In this document: piece by piece, positions 20,101-25,758 of the stretch
Layout of the letters: each line of letters starts with the position of its first letter
Numbering within the stretch: the stretch's first letter is position 1
NCBI GenBank assembly: GCA_004014935.1
Contig: CP025325.1
Location: 2,542,001 to 2,606,000 of the forward strand
Origin: Saccharomycopsis malanga
Lineage: Eukaryota > Ascomycota > Saccharomycetes > Ascoideales > Saccharomycopsidaceae
DNA length: 64,000 bases
Direction: 5' to 3'
The notes under the pieces: model-generated
Told to the model about the DNA's origin: nothing
Databases searched by the model: none
Seen by the model: only the letters and a program-made list of their open reading frames with translations
Made by a program: the position numbers and the translations under genes

Positions 20101-22274
20101 ACTCTACTACTAGTAGACCTCTTGGATACAATGCAACTACAATTATTACTAGTTTCTCTGTGCCTTCGAACTTGTCCTCGTTCGTGAACACGACTAGAGT
20201 AAGCGTTCCAGTCAGCACTAACAGCACTATTACACTAGTTCCAGGTAACACTACTCTTTCATCATATGTCAACTCAACTAGTGCAAGTAACACTTTGGGA
20301 TACAATGGTACGACATCCGTTGCTCCAACTAATGCTACAGTCTCAAGTATCTCATCGTATATGAATTCTACTAGTGCTATTCCATCATATGTGAACTCTA
20401 CTAGTGCTATTCCATCATACGTGGACTCAACTAGCGCAAGTAACACTTTGGGATACAATGGTACGACATCCGTTGTTCCAACTAGTGCTACAGTCTCAAG
20501 TATCTCATCGTTTATGAACTCGACTAGTGCTATTTCGTCTTATGTGAACCGCACTAAGTCTATAGTGTCTAGTAGTGTTACACTGAATGGTTCTTCTAAT
20601 GTTGTTGTTAGCTCACAGACGAGTTATTCTTCCTCTTTGTTGAGTGTTGGTTCTTCTATTACTACTGGTTATAGTAATGTTACTTTGTGTAATAGCAGTT
20701 TAGTCTGTGATTCCGCCATTAGTACCATGTCTTCTGGTTCTGACGCGACGGAATCTTCTTATATCAATGAAACTAGTGTTAGTTTGACTGTACCTAGTAT
20801 TGCTGTTTCTTCTAGTTCGCTCGCAAGCATATCTAGCCATGTTTTGTTTTCTTCTGAAAACACGTCCAACATGGTATCTATTTCCAGTTTTAGCGGGACG
20901 GTGTCGAAGGTAGTATCTACTGACTTTACTAGTGTCTATAATAGTGATACTTCAAGTTTCAGTAAACATTCTAGGCCAACAAATTTGGGCTCGAGCGGTA
21001 TGGTGTCAAGCCTGCACGCCCTCTCATGGGAGTCGTTCAAATCTTCTGGCCTTTCACATTCCTCAGGTAGCACAAATAATTTCTTGTCCGACAGCATACA
21101 TATTGATTCTAGTGTGTCCCATTCTTCTGGTTCGGCTATCGATTATACGCCCCTCACCTCGAAGAGCCGGGACACCCACGTACGTTCATCGGACTCCAGC
21201 GACTATCCTTTTGTTTCGTCTGTTGCAAGCTCTGAAACTACCAGAAATGATCCTCTACCAAGCCAGTTTATTACTTCCTCTCAAACAAGAGTCTTGGGCT
21301 CCAGTAAATCATTCCATATAACTTTGTCCAGTGCCACCATGTCAACTGGTAGCCAGTCTAGCAACTCAATGGTGTTGGCTAGTTCAGTAACTACTGGAAA
21401 ACTTGCTTTACCTTCCTTGCAGTCAGACCTTAGTTCAATATCTGACAAAGAAAGTAACAAGGGTCACGCATCGAGCTCATTGGCTCCTGCTGAACTATCG
21501 AAGTCTAAAACTGCTAAAAGCTTAAATTCTTATGAATTAGAAAAACCTTCATCAAGTTTTGCTGCAACTCCTAGCTATTTATCTAATGATGCGACTAATG
21601 CCGATACAAGTGTACAGCAAGGTGTAACTTTTGAGCCTGCTAGCACTGCTATCCCAAAGGATAGCTCAACTATTGAAAAGTTCACAACGGCATCGGATGA
21701 TTTAGTTCTGCACGTCGCTATTAGCTCACTGGTTACTGATTCACTGTCCGTTGAGGTGAGTAATGATCCTAAAACCGTTCTGAGAAACATCAATAACGAT
21801 TATTCCACTGGAGTCGCTTTTAATACAGAAACCAGTCGATTGAGCACCCAAAGATCACGTACTGCTGTTGACAAGGCTTCTGATACTTCTACAAGAAGTA
21901 TTTTGCAGTCGGCTGGTCCTGATGTTTTTTCAACAGTGTCCGGATTTTCTGCTTCAAGTTCTGACAATGCAAAGTCTGATGGAACGATATTGTCTCAGGA
22001 TAGTGGCAATTCAGAAGCAAGTAAAACACCAGTATTTCCAACTATCGCTCCATCTCATACGTTTTCCTCGAGACCTTCCACTTTGAGCACAAATACACCA
22101 TACTGGTACGGTAACAGCACCATACCTTCATTTAACAGCACTTTCAGATTTTTAAATGCTTCCAAATTGCTCAACTCTAGTGTTCTTTTGCTTAATTTGA
22201 CAAGCAACGGCTCTCTGTGGAACTCTTCAGTTCCCTTGAACCATACTAGAGAAGGTTTCCTCGACTTGTTTTAA
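5121..22274 (+). CDS. Giant secreted Ser/Thr/Asn repeat protein, adhesin-like
   Basis: A single uninterrupted frame encodes about 5717 residues. The ATG at 5121 is chosen because the frame upstream opens only at a TTG; it gives a short basic N-terminus and then the hydrophobic segment LVPILFFLQGVGAAF, a good signal peptide. Residues to about 570 are Ser/Thr/Asn-rich and irregular. About 4570 residues of tandem repeat follow, then roughly 580 Ser-rich irregular residues. The repeat is built from a ~41-residue unit (GYNGTTSVAPTNATV, SSISSYMNSTS, AIPSYVNSTS), with extra 10-residue inserts and 11 modules of ~80 residues. Each basic unit has four N-glycosylation sequons. The C-terminus (NHTREGFLDLF) lacks the hydrophobic tail of a GPI signal, and I see no lectin-like head. 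The role is probably cell wall, extracellular matrix or mucin-like; function unknown. It is longer than any S. cerevisiae protein. Confidence 0.85.
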   Translation: MLRQGSGKLVPILFFLQGVGAAFLNTTFTGSSASNGAFSNSTFSSSPHYYSSSLLQEATNRISDAENSNSTETVIGSLTDSELHQSAENTQVITSSSSNGLSFTSGSLSQAYNTSATPSLENAPTNSTIIEISSTSVQEAPSSSSSGSITYASYQDSTITAEPLYNITSISASDVSVPHFSGPGLTDFNSSSSSPDTSITRILVNSSFSATAEISSNLRSTTTNSSKPVSAHTDTNISVQVSALNSSTKSFEEHTGYNNLPYVASSSNESQITSADTTNPSSNFALTTAVVNDSLVTDGTPGNTSIIDFPSFNNESSSATSILTSFQTKPNRTTIVLVSLAAKESLTGTQYNFISSNSLNSPNTFNATKLSTKTNFSISSYSVPGVALESSATLQFSSVDVIGNASSPITPSSNTIYIQSSAVLNYNVTTSSSKNSFLTGYNSTISSQALNITAHSTDTTRKPLSSPYNSTVNYTSLLENSFTSDSNTTTLTRLSNNSRPGAVENNTGYNSTEFLLNNDSNLLTISLETSSATNTSIFLQTSTNELHTNNGASQSVLPYVNTTSTSQNMDYNGTTSIAPTNATVSSISSFMNSTSAIPSYVNSTSAIPSYVNSTSASNTLAYNGTTSVAPTNATVSSISSYMNSTSAIPSYVNSTSASNTLGYNGTTSVAPTNATASSISSYMNSTSGIPSYVNSTSESNTWGYNGTTSVAPTNATVSSISSFMNSTSAIPSYVNSTSAIASYVNSTSTSNTLGYNGTTSIAPTNATASSISSYMNSTSAIPSYVNSTSASNTLGYNGTTSVAPTNATASSISSYMNSTSAIPSYVNSTSASNTLGYNGTTSVAPTNASVSSISSYMNSTSAIPSYVNSTSESNTWGYNGTTSVAPTNATVSSISSYMNSTSGIPSYVNSTSESNTWGYNGTTSVAPTNATVSSISSFMNSTSAIPSYVNSTSAIPSYVNSTSTSNTLGYNGTTSIAPTNATVSSISLFMNSTSAIPSYVNSTSAITSYMNSTSAIPSYVNSTSASNTLGYNGTTSVAPTNASVSSISSYMNSTSAIPSYVNSTSASNTLGYNGTTSVAPTNASVSSISSYMNSTSAIPSYVNSTSAIASYVNSTSASNTLGYNGTTSVAPTNATVSSISSYMNSTSAIPSYVNSTSASNTLGYNGTTSVAPTNATVSSISSYMNSTSAIPSYVNSTSAIPSYVNSTSASNTLGYNGTTSVAPTNATVSSISSYMNSTSAIPSYVNSTSAIPSYVNSTSSIPSYVNSTSAIPSYVNSTSASNTLGYNGTTSVAPTNATVSSISSFMNSTSAIPSYVNSTSAIPSYVNSTSASNTLGYNGTTSVAPTNATVSSISSYMNSTSAIPSYVNSTSSIPSYVNSTSAIPSYVNSTSASNTLGYNGTTSVAPTNATVSSISSFMNSTSAIPSYVNSTSAIPSYVNSTSASNTLGYNGTTSVAPTNATVSSISSYMNSTSAIPSYVNSTSSIPSYVNSTSAIASYVNSTSASNTLGYNGTTSVAPTNATVSSISSYMNSTSAIPSYVNSTSASNTLGYNGTTSVAPTNATVSSISSYMNSTSAIPSYVNSTSASNTLGYNGTTSVAPTNATVSSISSYMNSTSAIPSYVNSTSASNTLGYNSSTVMVATNSSSSVRPSMNSTTSRPLGYNATTIITSFSVPSNLSSFVNTTRVSVPVSTNSTVTLVPGNTTLSSYVNSTSASNTLGYNGTTSVAPTNATVSSITSYMNSTSAIPSYVNSTSAIPSYVNSTSESNTLGYNGTTSVAPTNATVSSISSYMNSTSAIPSYVNSTSASNTLGYNGTTSVAPTNATVSSISSFMNSTSAIPSYVNSTSASNTLGYNGTTSVAPTNATVSSISSFMNSTSAIPSYVNSTSASNTLGYNSSTVMVATNSSSSVRPSMNSTTSRPLGYNATTIITSFSVPSNLSSFVNTTRVSVPVSTNSTITLVPGNTTLSSYVNSTSASNTLGYNGTTSVAPTNATVSSITSYMNSTSAIPSYVNSTSAIPSYVNSTSESNTLGYNGTTSVAPTNATVSSISSYMNSTSAIPSYVNSTSASNTLGYNGTTSVAPTNATVSSISSYMNSTSAIPSYVNSTSAIPSYVNSTSASNTLGYNGTTSVAPTNATVSSISSYMNSTSAIPSYVNSTSAIPSYVNSTSSIPSYVNSTSAIPSYVNSTSASNTLGYNGTTSVAPTNATVSSISSYMNSTSAIPSYVNSTSAIPSYVNSTSSIPSYVNSTSAIPSYVNSTSASNTLGYNGTTSVAPTNATVSSISSFMNSTSAIPSYVNSTSAIASYVNSTSASNTLGYNGTTSVAPTNATVSSISSYMNSTSAIPSYVNSTSAIASYVNSTSASNTLGYNGTTSVAPTNATVSSISSFMNSTSAIPSYVNSTSASNTLGYNSSTVMVATNSSSSVRPSMNSTTSRPLGYNATTIITSFSVPSNLSSFVNTTRVSVPVSTNSTVTLVPGNTTLSSYVNSTSASNTLGYNGTTSVAPTNATVSSISSYMNSTSAIPSYVNSTSAIPSFVNSTSASNTLGYNGTTSVAPTNATASSISSYMNSTSAIPSYVNSTSAIPSFVNSTSASNTLGYNGTTSVAPTNATASSISSYMNSTSAIPSYVNSTSAIPSYVNSTSASNTLGYNGTTSVAPTNATVSSISSYMNSTSAIPSYVNSTSAIPSYVNSTSSIPSYVNSTSAIPSYVNSTSASNTLGYNGTTSVAPTNATVSSISSFMNATSAIPSYVNSTSAIPSYVNSTSASNTLGYNGTTSVAPTNATASSISSYMNSTSAIPSYVNSTSASNTLGYNGTTSVAPTNATVSSISSYMNSTSGIPSSVNSTSASNTLGYNGTTSVAPTNATVSSISSFMNSTSAVPSYENSTSASNTLGYNSSTVMVATNSSSSVRPSMNSTTSRPLGYNATTIITSFSVPSNLSSFVNTTRVSVPVSTNSTITLVPGNTTLSSYVNSTSASNTLGYNGTTSVAPTNATVSSISSYMNSTSAIPSYVNSTSAIASYVNSTSASNTLGYNGTTSVAPTNATVSSISSYMNSTSAIPSYVNSTSAIASYVNSTSASNTLGYNGTTSVAPTNATVSSISSFMNSTSAIPSYVNSTSASNTLGYNSSTVMVATNSSSSVRPSMNSTTSRPLGYNATTIITSFSVPSNLSSFVNTTRVSVPVSTNSTVTLVPGNTTLSSYVNSTSASNTLGYNGTTSVAPTNATVSSISSYMNSTSAIPSYVNSTSAIASYVNSTSASNTLGYNGTTSVAPTNATVSSISSYMNSTSAIPSYVNSTSASSTLGYNSSTVMVATNSSSSVRPSMNSTTSRPLGYNATTIITSFSVPSNLSSFVNTTRVSVPVSTNSTITLVPGNTTLSSYVNSTSASNTLGYNGTTSVAPTNATVSSISSFMNSTSAIPSYVNSTSAIPSYVNSTSASNTLGYNGTTSVAPTNATVSSISSFMNSTSAIPSYVNSTSAIPSYVNSTSESNTLGYNGTTSVAPTNATVSSISSYMNSTSAVPSYVNSTSAIPSYVNSTSASNTLGYNGTTSVAPTNATVSSITSYMNSTSAIPSYVNSTSAIPSYVNSTSASNTLGYNGTTSVAPTNATVSSISSYMNSTSAIPSYVNSTSASNTLGYNSSTVMVATNSSSSVRPSMNSTTSRPLGYNATTIITSFSVPSNLSSFVNTTRVSVPVSTNSTITLVPGNTTLSSYVNSTSASNTLGYNGTTSVAPTNATVSSITSYMNSTSAIPSYVNSTSAIPSFVNSTSESNTLGYNGTTSVAPTNATVSSISSFMNSTSAIPSYVNSTSASNTLGYNGTTSVAPTNATVSSITSYMNSTSAIPSYVNSTSAIPSFVNSTSESNTLGYNGTTSVAPTNATVSSISSYMNSTSAIPSYVNSTSAIPSFVNSTSASNTLGYNGTTSVAPTNATVSSISSYMNSTSAIPSYVNSTSASNTLGYNGTTSVAPTNATVSSISSYMNSTSGIPSYVNSTSESNTWGYNGTTSVAPTNATVSSISSFMNSTSAIPSYENSTSASNTLGYNSSTVMVATNSSSSVRPSMNSTTSRPLGYNATTIITSFSVPSNLSSFVNTTRVSVPVSTNSTVTLVPGNTTLSSYVNSTSASNTLGYNGTTSVAPTNATVSSISSYMNSTSAIPSYVNSTSASNTLGYNGTTSVAPTNATVSSISSYMNSTSGIPSYVNSTSASNTLGYNGTTSVAPTNATASSISSYMNSTSAIPSYVNSTSAIPSYVNSTSASNTLGYNGTTSVAPTNATVSSISSYMNSTSSIPSYVNSTSAIPSYVNSTSASNTLGYNGTTSVAPTNATASSISSYMNSTSAIPSYVNSTSASNTLGYNGTTSVAPTNATVSSISSYRNSTSGIPSYVNSTSASNTLGYNGTTSVAPTNATVSSISSFMNSTSAIPSYVNSTSASNTLGYNSSTVMVATNSSSSVRPSMNSTTSRPLGYNATTIITSFSVPSNLSSFVNTTRVSVPVSTNSTVTLVPGNTTLSSYVNSTSASNTLGYNGTTSVAPTNATVSSISSYMNSTSAIASYVNSTSASNTLGYNGTTSVAPTNATVSSISSYMNSTSAIPSYVNSTSAIPSYVNSTSSIPSYVNSTSAIPSYVNSTSASNTLGYNGTTSVAPTNATASSISSFMNSTSAIPSYVNSTSAIPSYVNSTSASNTLGYNGTTSVAPTNATVSSISSYINSTSGIPSYVNSTSASNTLGYNGTTSVAPTNATVSSISSYMNSTSAIPSYVNSTSAIPSYVNSTSASNTLGYNGTTSVAPTNATVSSISSYMNSTSAIPSYVNSTSAIPSYVNSTSSIPSYVNSTSAIPSYVNSTSASNTLGYNSSTVMVATNSSSSVRPSMNSTTSRPLGYNATTIITSFSVPSNLSSFVNTTRVSVPVSTNSTVTLVPGNTTLSSYVNSTSASNTLGYNGTTSVAPTNATVSSISSYMNSTSAIPSYVNSTSASNTLGYNSSTVMVATNSSSSVRPSMNSTTSRPLGYNATTIITSFSVPSNLSSFVNTTRVSVPVSTNSTITLVPGNTTLSSYVNSTSASNTLGYNGTTSVAPTNATVSSISSYMNSTSAIPSYVNSTSAIPSYVDSTSASNTLGYNGTTSVVPTSATVSSISSFMNSTSAISSYVNRTKSIVSSSVTLNGSSNVVVSSQTSYSSSLLSVGSSITTGYSNVTLCNSSLVCDSAISTMSSGSDATESSYINETSVSLTVPSIAVSSSSLASISSHVLFSSENTSNMVSISSFSGTVSKVVSTDFTSVYNSDTSSFSKHSRPTNLGSSGMVSSLHALSWESFKSSGLSHSSGSTNNFLSDSIHIDSSVSHSSGSAIDYTPLTSKSRDTHVRSSDSSDYPFVSSVASSETTRNDPLPSQFITSSQTRVLGSSKSFHITLSSATMSTGSQSSNSMVLASSVTTGKLALPSLQSDLSSISDKESNKGHASSSLAPAELSKSKTAKSLNSYELEKPSSSFAATPSYLSNDATNADTSVQQGVTFEPASTAIPKDSSTIEKFTTASDDLVLHVAISSLVTDSLSVEVSNDPKTVLRNINNDYSTGVAFNTETSRLSTQRSRTAVDKASDTSTRSILQSAGPDVFSTVSGFSASSSDNAKSDGTILSQDSGNSEASKTPVFPTIAPSHTFSSRPSTLSTNTPYWYGNSTIPSFNSTFRFLNASKLLNSSVLLLNLTSNGSLWNSSVPLNHTREGFLDLF
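6830..20535 (+). repeat. 13.7-kb coding tandem-repeat array
   Basis: By my count about 75 copies of a 123-nt unit, many extended by one to three 30-nt inserts, form the core of the giant gene. Copies are near-identical at DNA level, with recurring variants such as TCATAT/TCATAC and ACGAAT/ACTAAT shuffled between units. That pattern points to ongoing unequal recombination or gene conversion. All units keep frame. The complementary strand is also open through this array in one register because the unit lacks the relevant complements of stop codons. Confidence 0.93.
10017..20280 (+). repeat. Eleven interspersed ~80-residue modules (higher-order repeat)
   Basis: A second module type begins at 10017, 10800, 12345, 13800, 14490, 15027, 16023, 17235, 18417, 19656 and 20040. 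It reads YNSSTVMVATNSSSSVRPSM and continues through SRPLGYNATTIITSFSV and RVSVPVSTNST to VPGNTTLSSYVNSTS. The copies differ almost only at one Val/Ile codon (NSTVTLV or NSTITLV) and a few silent bases. Between one and eight basic units separate successive modules. Each module has about nine sequons. Confidence 0.92.
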
Positions 22275-22663
22275 GTATGAGTGAATAAATTTTACCATGA
22301 TCCCTTTTTTTTCATATCATTGCCTCGTTTTCTTATCTTTACTTCTACATATTTTTTGTTGTCAACTCATTTCTTAAACATTTTTGCACTTCACCCCAGA
22401 AAATATGTTTTTCTTTTTTTTTCTTCTTTGATTATTTAACTCAAAAGTTTTTATACATAGAATATAGATATATTATATTTAAAAAAAACGTGGTGTAATT
22501 TTTGAACAAATAGTTTGTTCATCACTACTGGGCCGTGTGGCTCAGTGGCTAATTTATTAATTTAACACTTTTTTTTTGCGTTTAATTCATTTATTTACAT
22601 CTGAATTGTTTTCTCTCTGCTTGATTTTTTCCTTTAGTGTCTATAATACTGCTTGTTGTTCTT
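22275..22663. other. 3' flank of the giant gene
   Basis: T-rich sequence with no gene. It contains a 5'-head fragment of the dispersed SINE at 22527-22553. Confidence 0.5.
22527..22553 (+). mobile_element. SINE head fragment
   Basis: ACTGGGCC followed by GTGTGGCTCAGTGGCTAA matches the first ~27 nt (acceptor region and A box) of the dispersed SINE. No B box or body follows, so only a head remnant remains, about 190 bp upstream of a larger copy in the same orientation. Confidence 0.6.
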
Positions 22664-22714
22664 CGCGAACATACATTGAAAATTGTCTTGAAATTATTCG
22701 AGTAGTTATATACT
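22664..22714 (+). repeat. 5' extension shared with the SINE copy at 40970-41285
   Basis: About 50 bp starting GCGAACATACATTGAAAATT and ending AGTTATATACTGCACC lies directly upstream of this SINE copy. It recurs with few changes upstream of the copy at 40970-41285 (there at 41286-41343 on the minus strand). Copies bounded by target-site duplications lack it. Confidence 0.75.
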
Positions 22715-23066
22715 GCACCGCTGTGCGGGATGGCTAAGTGGTCCGTGCTCTCGGAGAAGAGAAAAACAAGACCTAACAGGAACACGAGTTCGATTCCCAA
22801 CACAAAAACTTTTACTGGCTGCTTTTTATGATGCTGAACCTAACTTCACAGGCAAGTGTAACTGTCTCAAACACGACCTAGACCAAAGTCTAGTGCTTGC
22901 TTTCCAACCCATCGGGTGTTCAGGAAAAAGACGATGGGCAGCTAACAATGACCGAGACATGATTGGAGTTTACCCACTGGATTTTACCAAGTCCCTTTAG
23001 ACATAGCGCGTATACGGGAAACTGATATGTACTGGACTCGAAATATAAGATATTAATATTAATTAA
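22715..23066 (+). mobile_element. tRNA-derived SINE, near full length (copy A)
   Basis: The head has an A box TGGCTAAGTGG at 22731-22741 and a B box AGTTCGATTCC at 22787-22797, the two internal promoter elements of RNA polymerase III. The body includes CAGGCAAGTGTAACTGTCT and GACCTAGACCAAAGTCTAGT. It ends with CTGATATGTACTGGACTCG and an A/T-rich ATT-type tail. This copy belongs with the copy at 36331-36675 by a shared internal block (CATCGGGTGTTCAGGAAAAA). No clean target-site duplication was found. Confidence 0.85.
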
Positions 23067-24072
23067 AAAGTAAGTTTTATTTGTATTGACTAATGACAAA
23101 AAGTGAAAAAATATTGAATGGAAGACCAATGAAAGGAAAAAAAGATTGAAACGAAATTTGAATTTTGAGTACATACATACGAAAATGATTATAACAGTGC
23201 AAAAAGGCTGACAGTAGAAAGAGGAGAGCAGTTAAGACCAGTGATTCAAGATTTGTACAACAAAACTCAAAGAACTCAACTACCATTTTCGCTTTGAAAC
23301 AAAGCTTTTAACGATTGCGCCCCATATTCCCATCATTCAAGAACAATAACTTTTCCTTTTTTTATTGAAAAATTTCCAACTATTATCTTTTGATGTTTTT
23401 TTCAGCTTTATCCATATTGATAAAAAATTTTTTTCGTGTCTCAGTTGCTTATTTACAACAGTCTCTTATAAATGATGGAGTTGTTTTTTTGTCTTTTTTC
23501 TTATTGTTTTTTTTGTTTTTTGTTTTTTGTTTTTTTTTTTGGATTTTTACTGGATTTTTTTGAATTTTTTGAGTTGATTAGCTTCACTTCTTTTAAATTT
23601 TAAGAACAAACTTCTTCACTATATACACTGATAAGAAAACTGATAAATGCATGCATCTCTTTGAAAGTGAATTTGAGAAAAAAAAGCTGCACCCTATTTT
23701 CCGATACTTTTCTTCTTTTCCATATCGTTGCCAAATGGTAAATATAAAGTCCATTGCATACAGATTTAAGTAAGCATATTATGAGTAAGTCAAAGGCAAT
23801 TGAATACTGTTTTGCAAAATGAAACATGTACAAGTAACAAAAAGACTGAAAAATTTTAGGGTTGAGAAAAGACAATACCAATGAGAATATTAATGACAAA
23901 AGCATAATGATGAAGAGCTGCGAGTGTAACATGATTGAAGAAAAAGACTAAACATGAAATTCATAATGCGTGAGTAACCAAATTTGCAGCTATGCTGTAA
24001 ATAATCTCAAACGAGATGAAAAAGAAAAAAAGAAAAATATCAAGACAACAACACAATTATCAAAAGGTCAAA
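23067..24072. other. Convergent intergenic region, T-rich
   Basis: No supportable gene. Several poly-T runs lie around 23490-23560. The minus-strand open frame at 23600-23932 is Phe/Leu-rich, lacks a recognisable domain and overlaps the probable SRO9 3' UTR, so I leave it out. Confidence 0.5.
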
Positions 24073-25758
24073 TTAATTACTAGCTTCTAAACTTTCAATA
24101 GTTTTTGACAGTTGTTTCTCTGAGCCTTCTTCTTGCGTGACAGATTCGTCTTTTCCATTTTCATCTCTTTCAGTCACAGGTAAAACCCACTGCTGGTATC
24201 CATTCAAAAGTCTGACTTTCTCCTCTTGGACTTCGAGAAAGTTGATTTTTTCAATAGCCTCAGCAACTAAGTTATAGTCTTTACCACTTAAAGTCTGGAC
24301 TCTGTAAAAGTTAGCAATGACACTTATTGGAATAAAGCCTTCGGAGTTCATTTGCTTTCTCAAAAAAAAGTCTTTGACTAAGTTTTCAACAGAAAAATAA
24401 TAGCACACCTGGTTAATAATAGCATTAAGCTGCTGGTCAGGAGAACTTATGACTGGTGACGCGCCTGGTACAAACTCAGCACCGTTATTGAAGTATCTTT
24501 GCTGGTTGAAATTTTTGCCCCCAACTTTTGGCACTGAAAGAGGCACACCATTCATGTCACCGCCGTAGTAGTTACCGTTATATGGGGAATAAAACTGAGG
24601 CAAATAAGGAGGCGGTTGGTGTTTGAAGTTGCTCTGCGGAATGAAACCTGGGATGAAAGGTATTTGCTGTTGTTTGAATGGAACAAAACCATTGCTATTG
24701 TGCGGAGTTCCAGAACCATGCTTAAATTCGCCATTGGTAGTTGCAGCATGATTGTTGTTGTGATTGTAATAGTGCTTATGGCCACTATGAGGTTTACCTT
24801 TGTAAGGGTTGTAGTTAGCTCTGATGTAACGAGCGTTTTTGGTATGATGGAAACCTGCGTTACCGTTACCGTTATTGTAATGGTGACTATGATGAGTTTC
24901 CCGGTTACCGTTTTGTCTAAAATCGGCACCGTTGTGTTTAGGGCTGTCATGGTCTTTTTTTAAAGACTCAACGTTGGCATCTGCATCTTCGCTAACATTT
25001 TTGGCAACATCTTCTGATTTGATGCTCTTCTTAGCGTCTGAAAATTCATAAGCAGCAGCAGTATTGTCAGACTCAGTTTCTTTCTTTTCTGACAACTTGC
25101 TCTCTTCTTTTTTGTCAGCAACCTTACGTTTTACTGACTTGACAATGGCTTTTCCGTTCTTGGCACCATTGGCAGCAGGAACGCCAGAAGAAGCAGAAGA
25201 GTTTCCAGTAGCAGCGTTGCTACTAGCCTTCTTTCTTCCTGACCTCTTATTATGAGGTTTTGGTTTACCATTGCTAGAAGATGATATCACTACAGAAGCT
25301 TCGTACGGAACCCACTTTTCCTTGCCAGTGTTTTTGGCTATTGGCTTTTTGTTATACGAAGGCTCGTCGGCTATAGCGTGCAAAGGACTTGGCCATTTGC
25401 TTTGATCGTGATGGTCAATTGCAGCCGAAGCAGCGCTACTAGCTTTCTTGCCCCAAGCACTGACAACAGGGACTGGAGCAGGAGCAAGATTCAATTGTGG
25501 CTTTTTAGCAGCTTTATCAGCCTTACTACCAGAAATAGTGCTGGACTCTTTTTCAGCAGAATCGGCACGATTGGAACTAGACTCTTGAGCAGCTGAGCTT
25601 TGTGTAGCAACAGAATTTGTTTGCTCTTCTGTCTGAATCTCGCTTTGTTCTTTGGAAGCTTTATTGATTGTGAATGGCTCTTGGGAAGCTGTAAAAGCGG
25701 CACCATCGGTAGGTTCAACCTTTGAGCCAGCAGCTATATGGGCGTAGGAAATAGACAT
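24073..25758 (-). CDS. SRO9: La-motif RNA-binding protein Sro9/Slf1-like
   Basis: Sro9 and Slf1 are cytoplasmic, ribosome-associated La-related proteins that bind mRNA and influence translation. The 561-residue product has a low-complexity N-terminal half: Ser/Ala-rich, then Lys-rich, then a His/Asn/Gly/Tyr/Pro-rich stretch near residues 260-410. A La motif follows near 437-525 (AIINQVCYYFSVENLVKDFF, then GFIPISVIANFYRV). WVLP sits just after the motif, as in Slf1/Sro9. The C-terminus is acidic. There is no separate RRM, which is normal for this LARP subfamily. The frame starts MSISYAHIAAG, resembling the conserved SYAxxA start of fungal homologues, which supports the chosen ATG. Confidence 0.88.
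   Translation of the reverse strand: MSISYAHIAAGSKVEPTDGAAFTASQEPFTINKASKEQSEIQTEEQTNSVATQSSAAQESSSNRADSAEKESSTISGSKADKAAKKPQLNLAPAPVPVVSAWGKKASSAASAAIDHHDQSKWPSPLHAIADEPSYNKKPIAKNTGKEKWVPYEASVVISSSSNGKPKPHNKRSGRKKASSNAATGNSSASSGVPAANGAKNGKAIVKSVKRKVADKKEESKLSEKKETESDNTAAAYEFSDAKKSIKSEDVAKNVSEDADANVESLKKDHDSPKHNGADFRQNGNRETHHSHHYNNGNGNAGFHHTKNARYIRANYNPYKGKPHSGHKHYYNHNNNHAATTNGEFKHGSGTPHNSNGFVPFKQQQIPFIPGFIPQSNFKHQPPPYLPQFYSPYNGNYYGGDMNGVPLSVPKVGGKNFNQQRYFNNGAEFVPGASPVISSPDQQLNAIINQVCYYFSVENLVKDFFLRKQMNSEGFIPISVIANFYRVQTLSGKDYNLVAEAIEKINFLEVQEEKVRLLNGYQQWVLPVTERDENGKDESVTQEEGSEKQLSKTIESLEASN

Noticed and set aside
6830-20458. A 4542-codon open frame on the minus strand, antisense to the giant gene
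   Set aside because: It is open only because the short repeat unit happens to lack stop complements in that register; repetition extends it. It has no ATG-linked signal, unusual composition (LVEFTYDGIA repeats) and no homology-like domains. The plus frame has a signal peptide and sequons and extends beyond the array on both sides.
23600-23932. 110-codon minus-strand ORF downstream of SRO9
   Set aside because: Hydrophobic low-complexity translation of A/T-rich DNA, no domain, within the probable 3' UTR.
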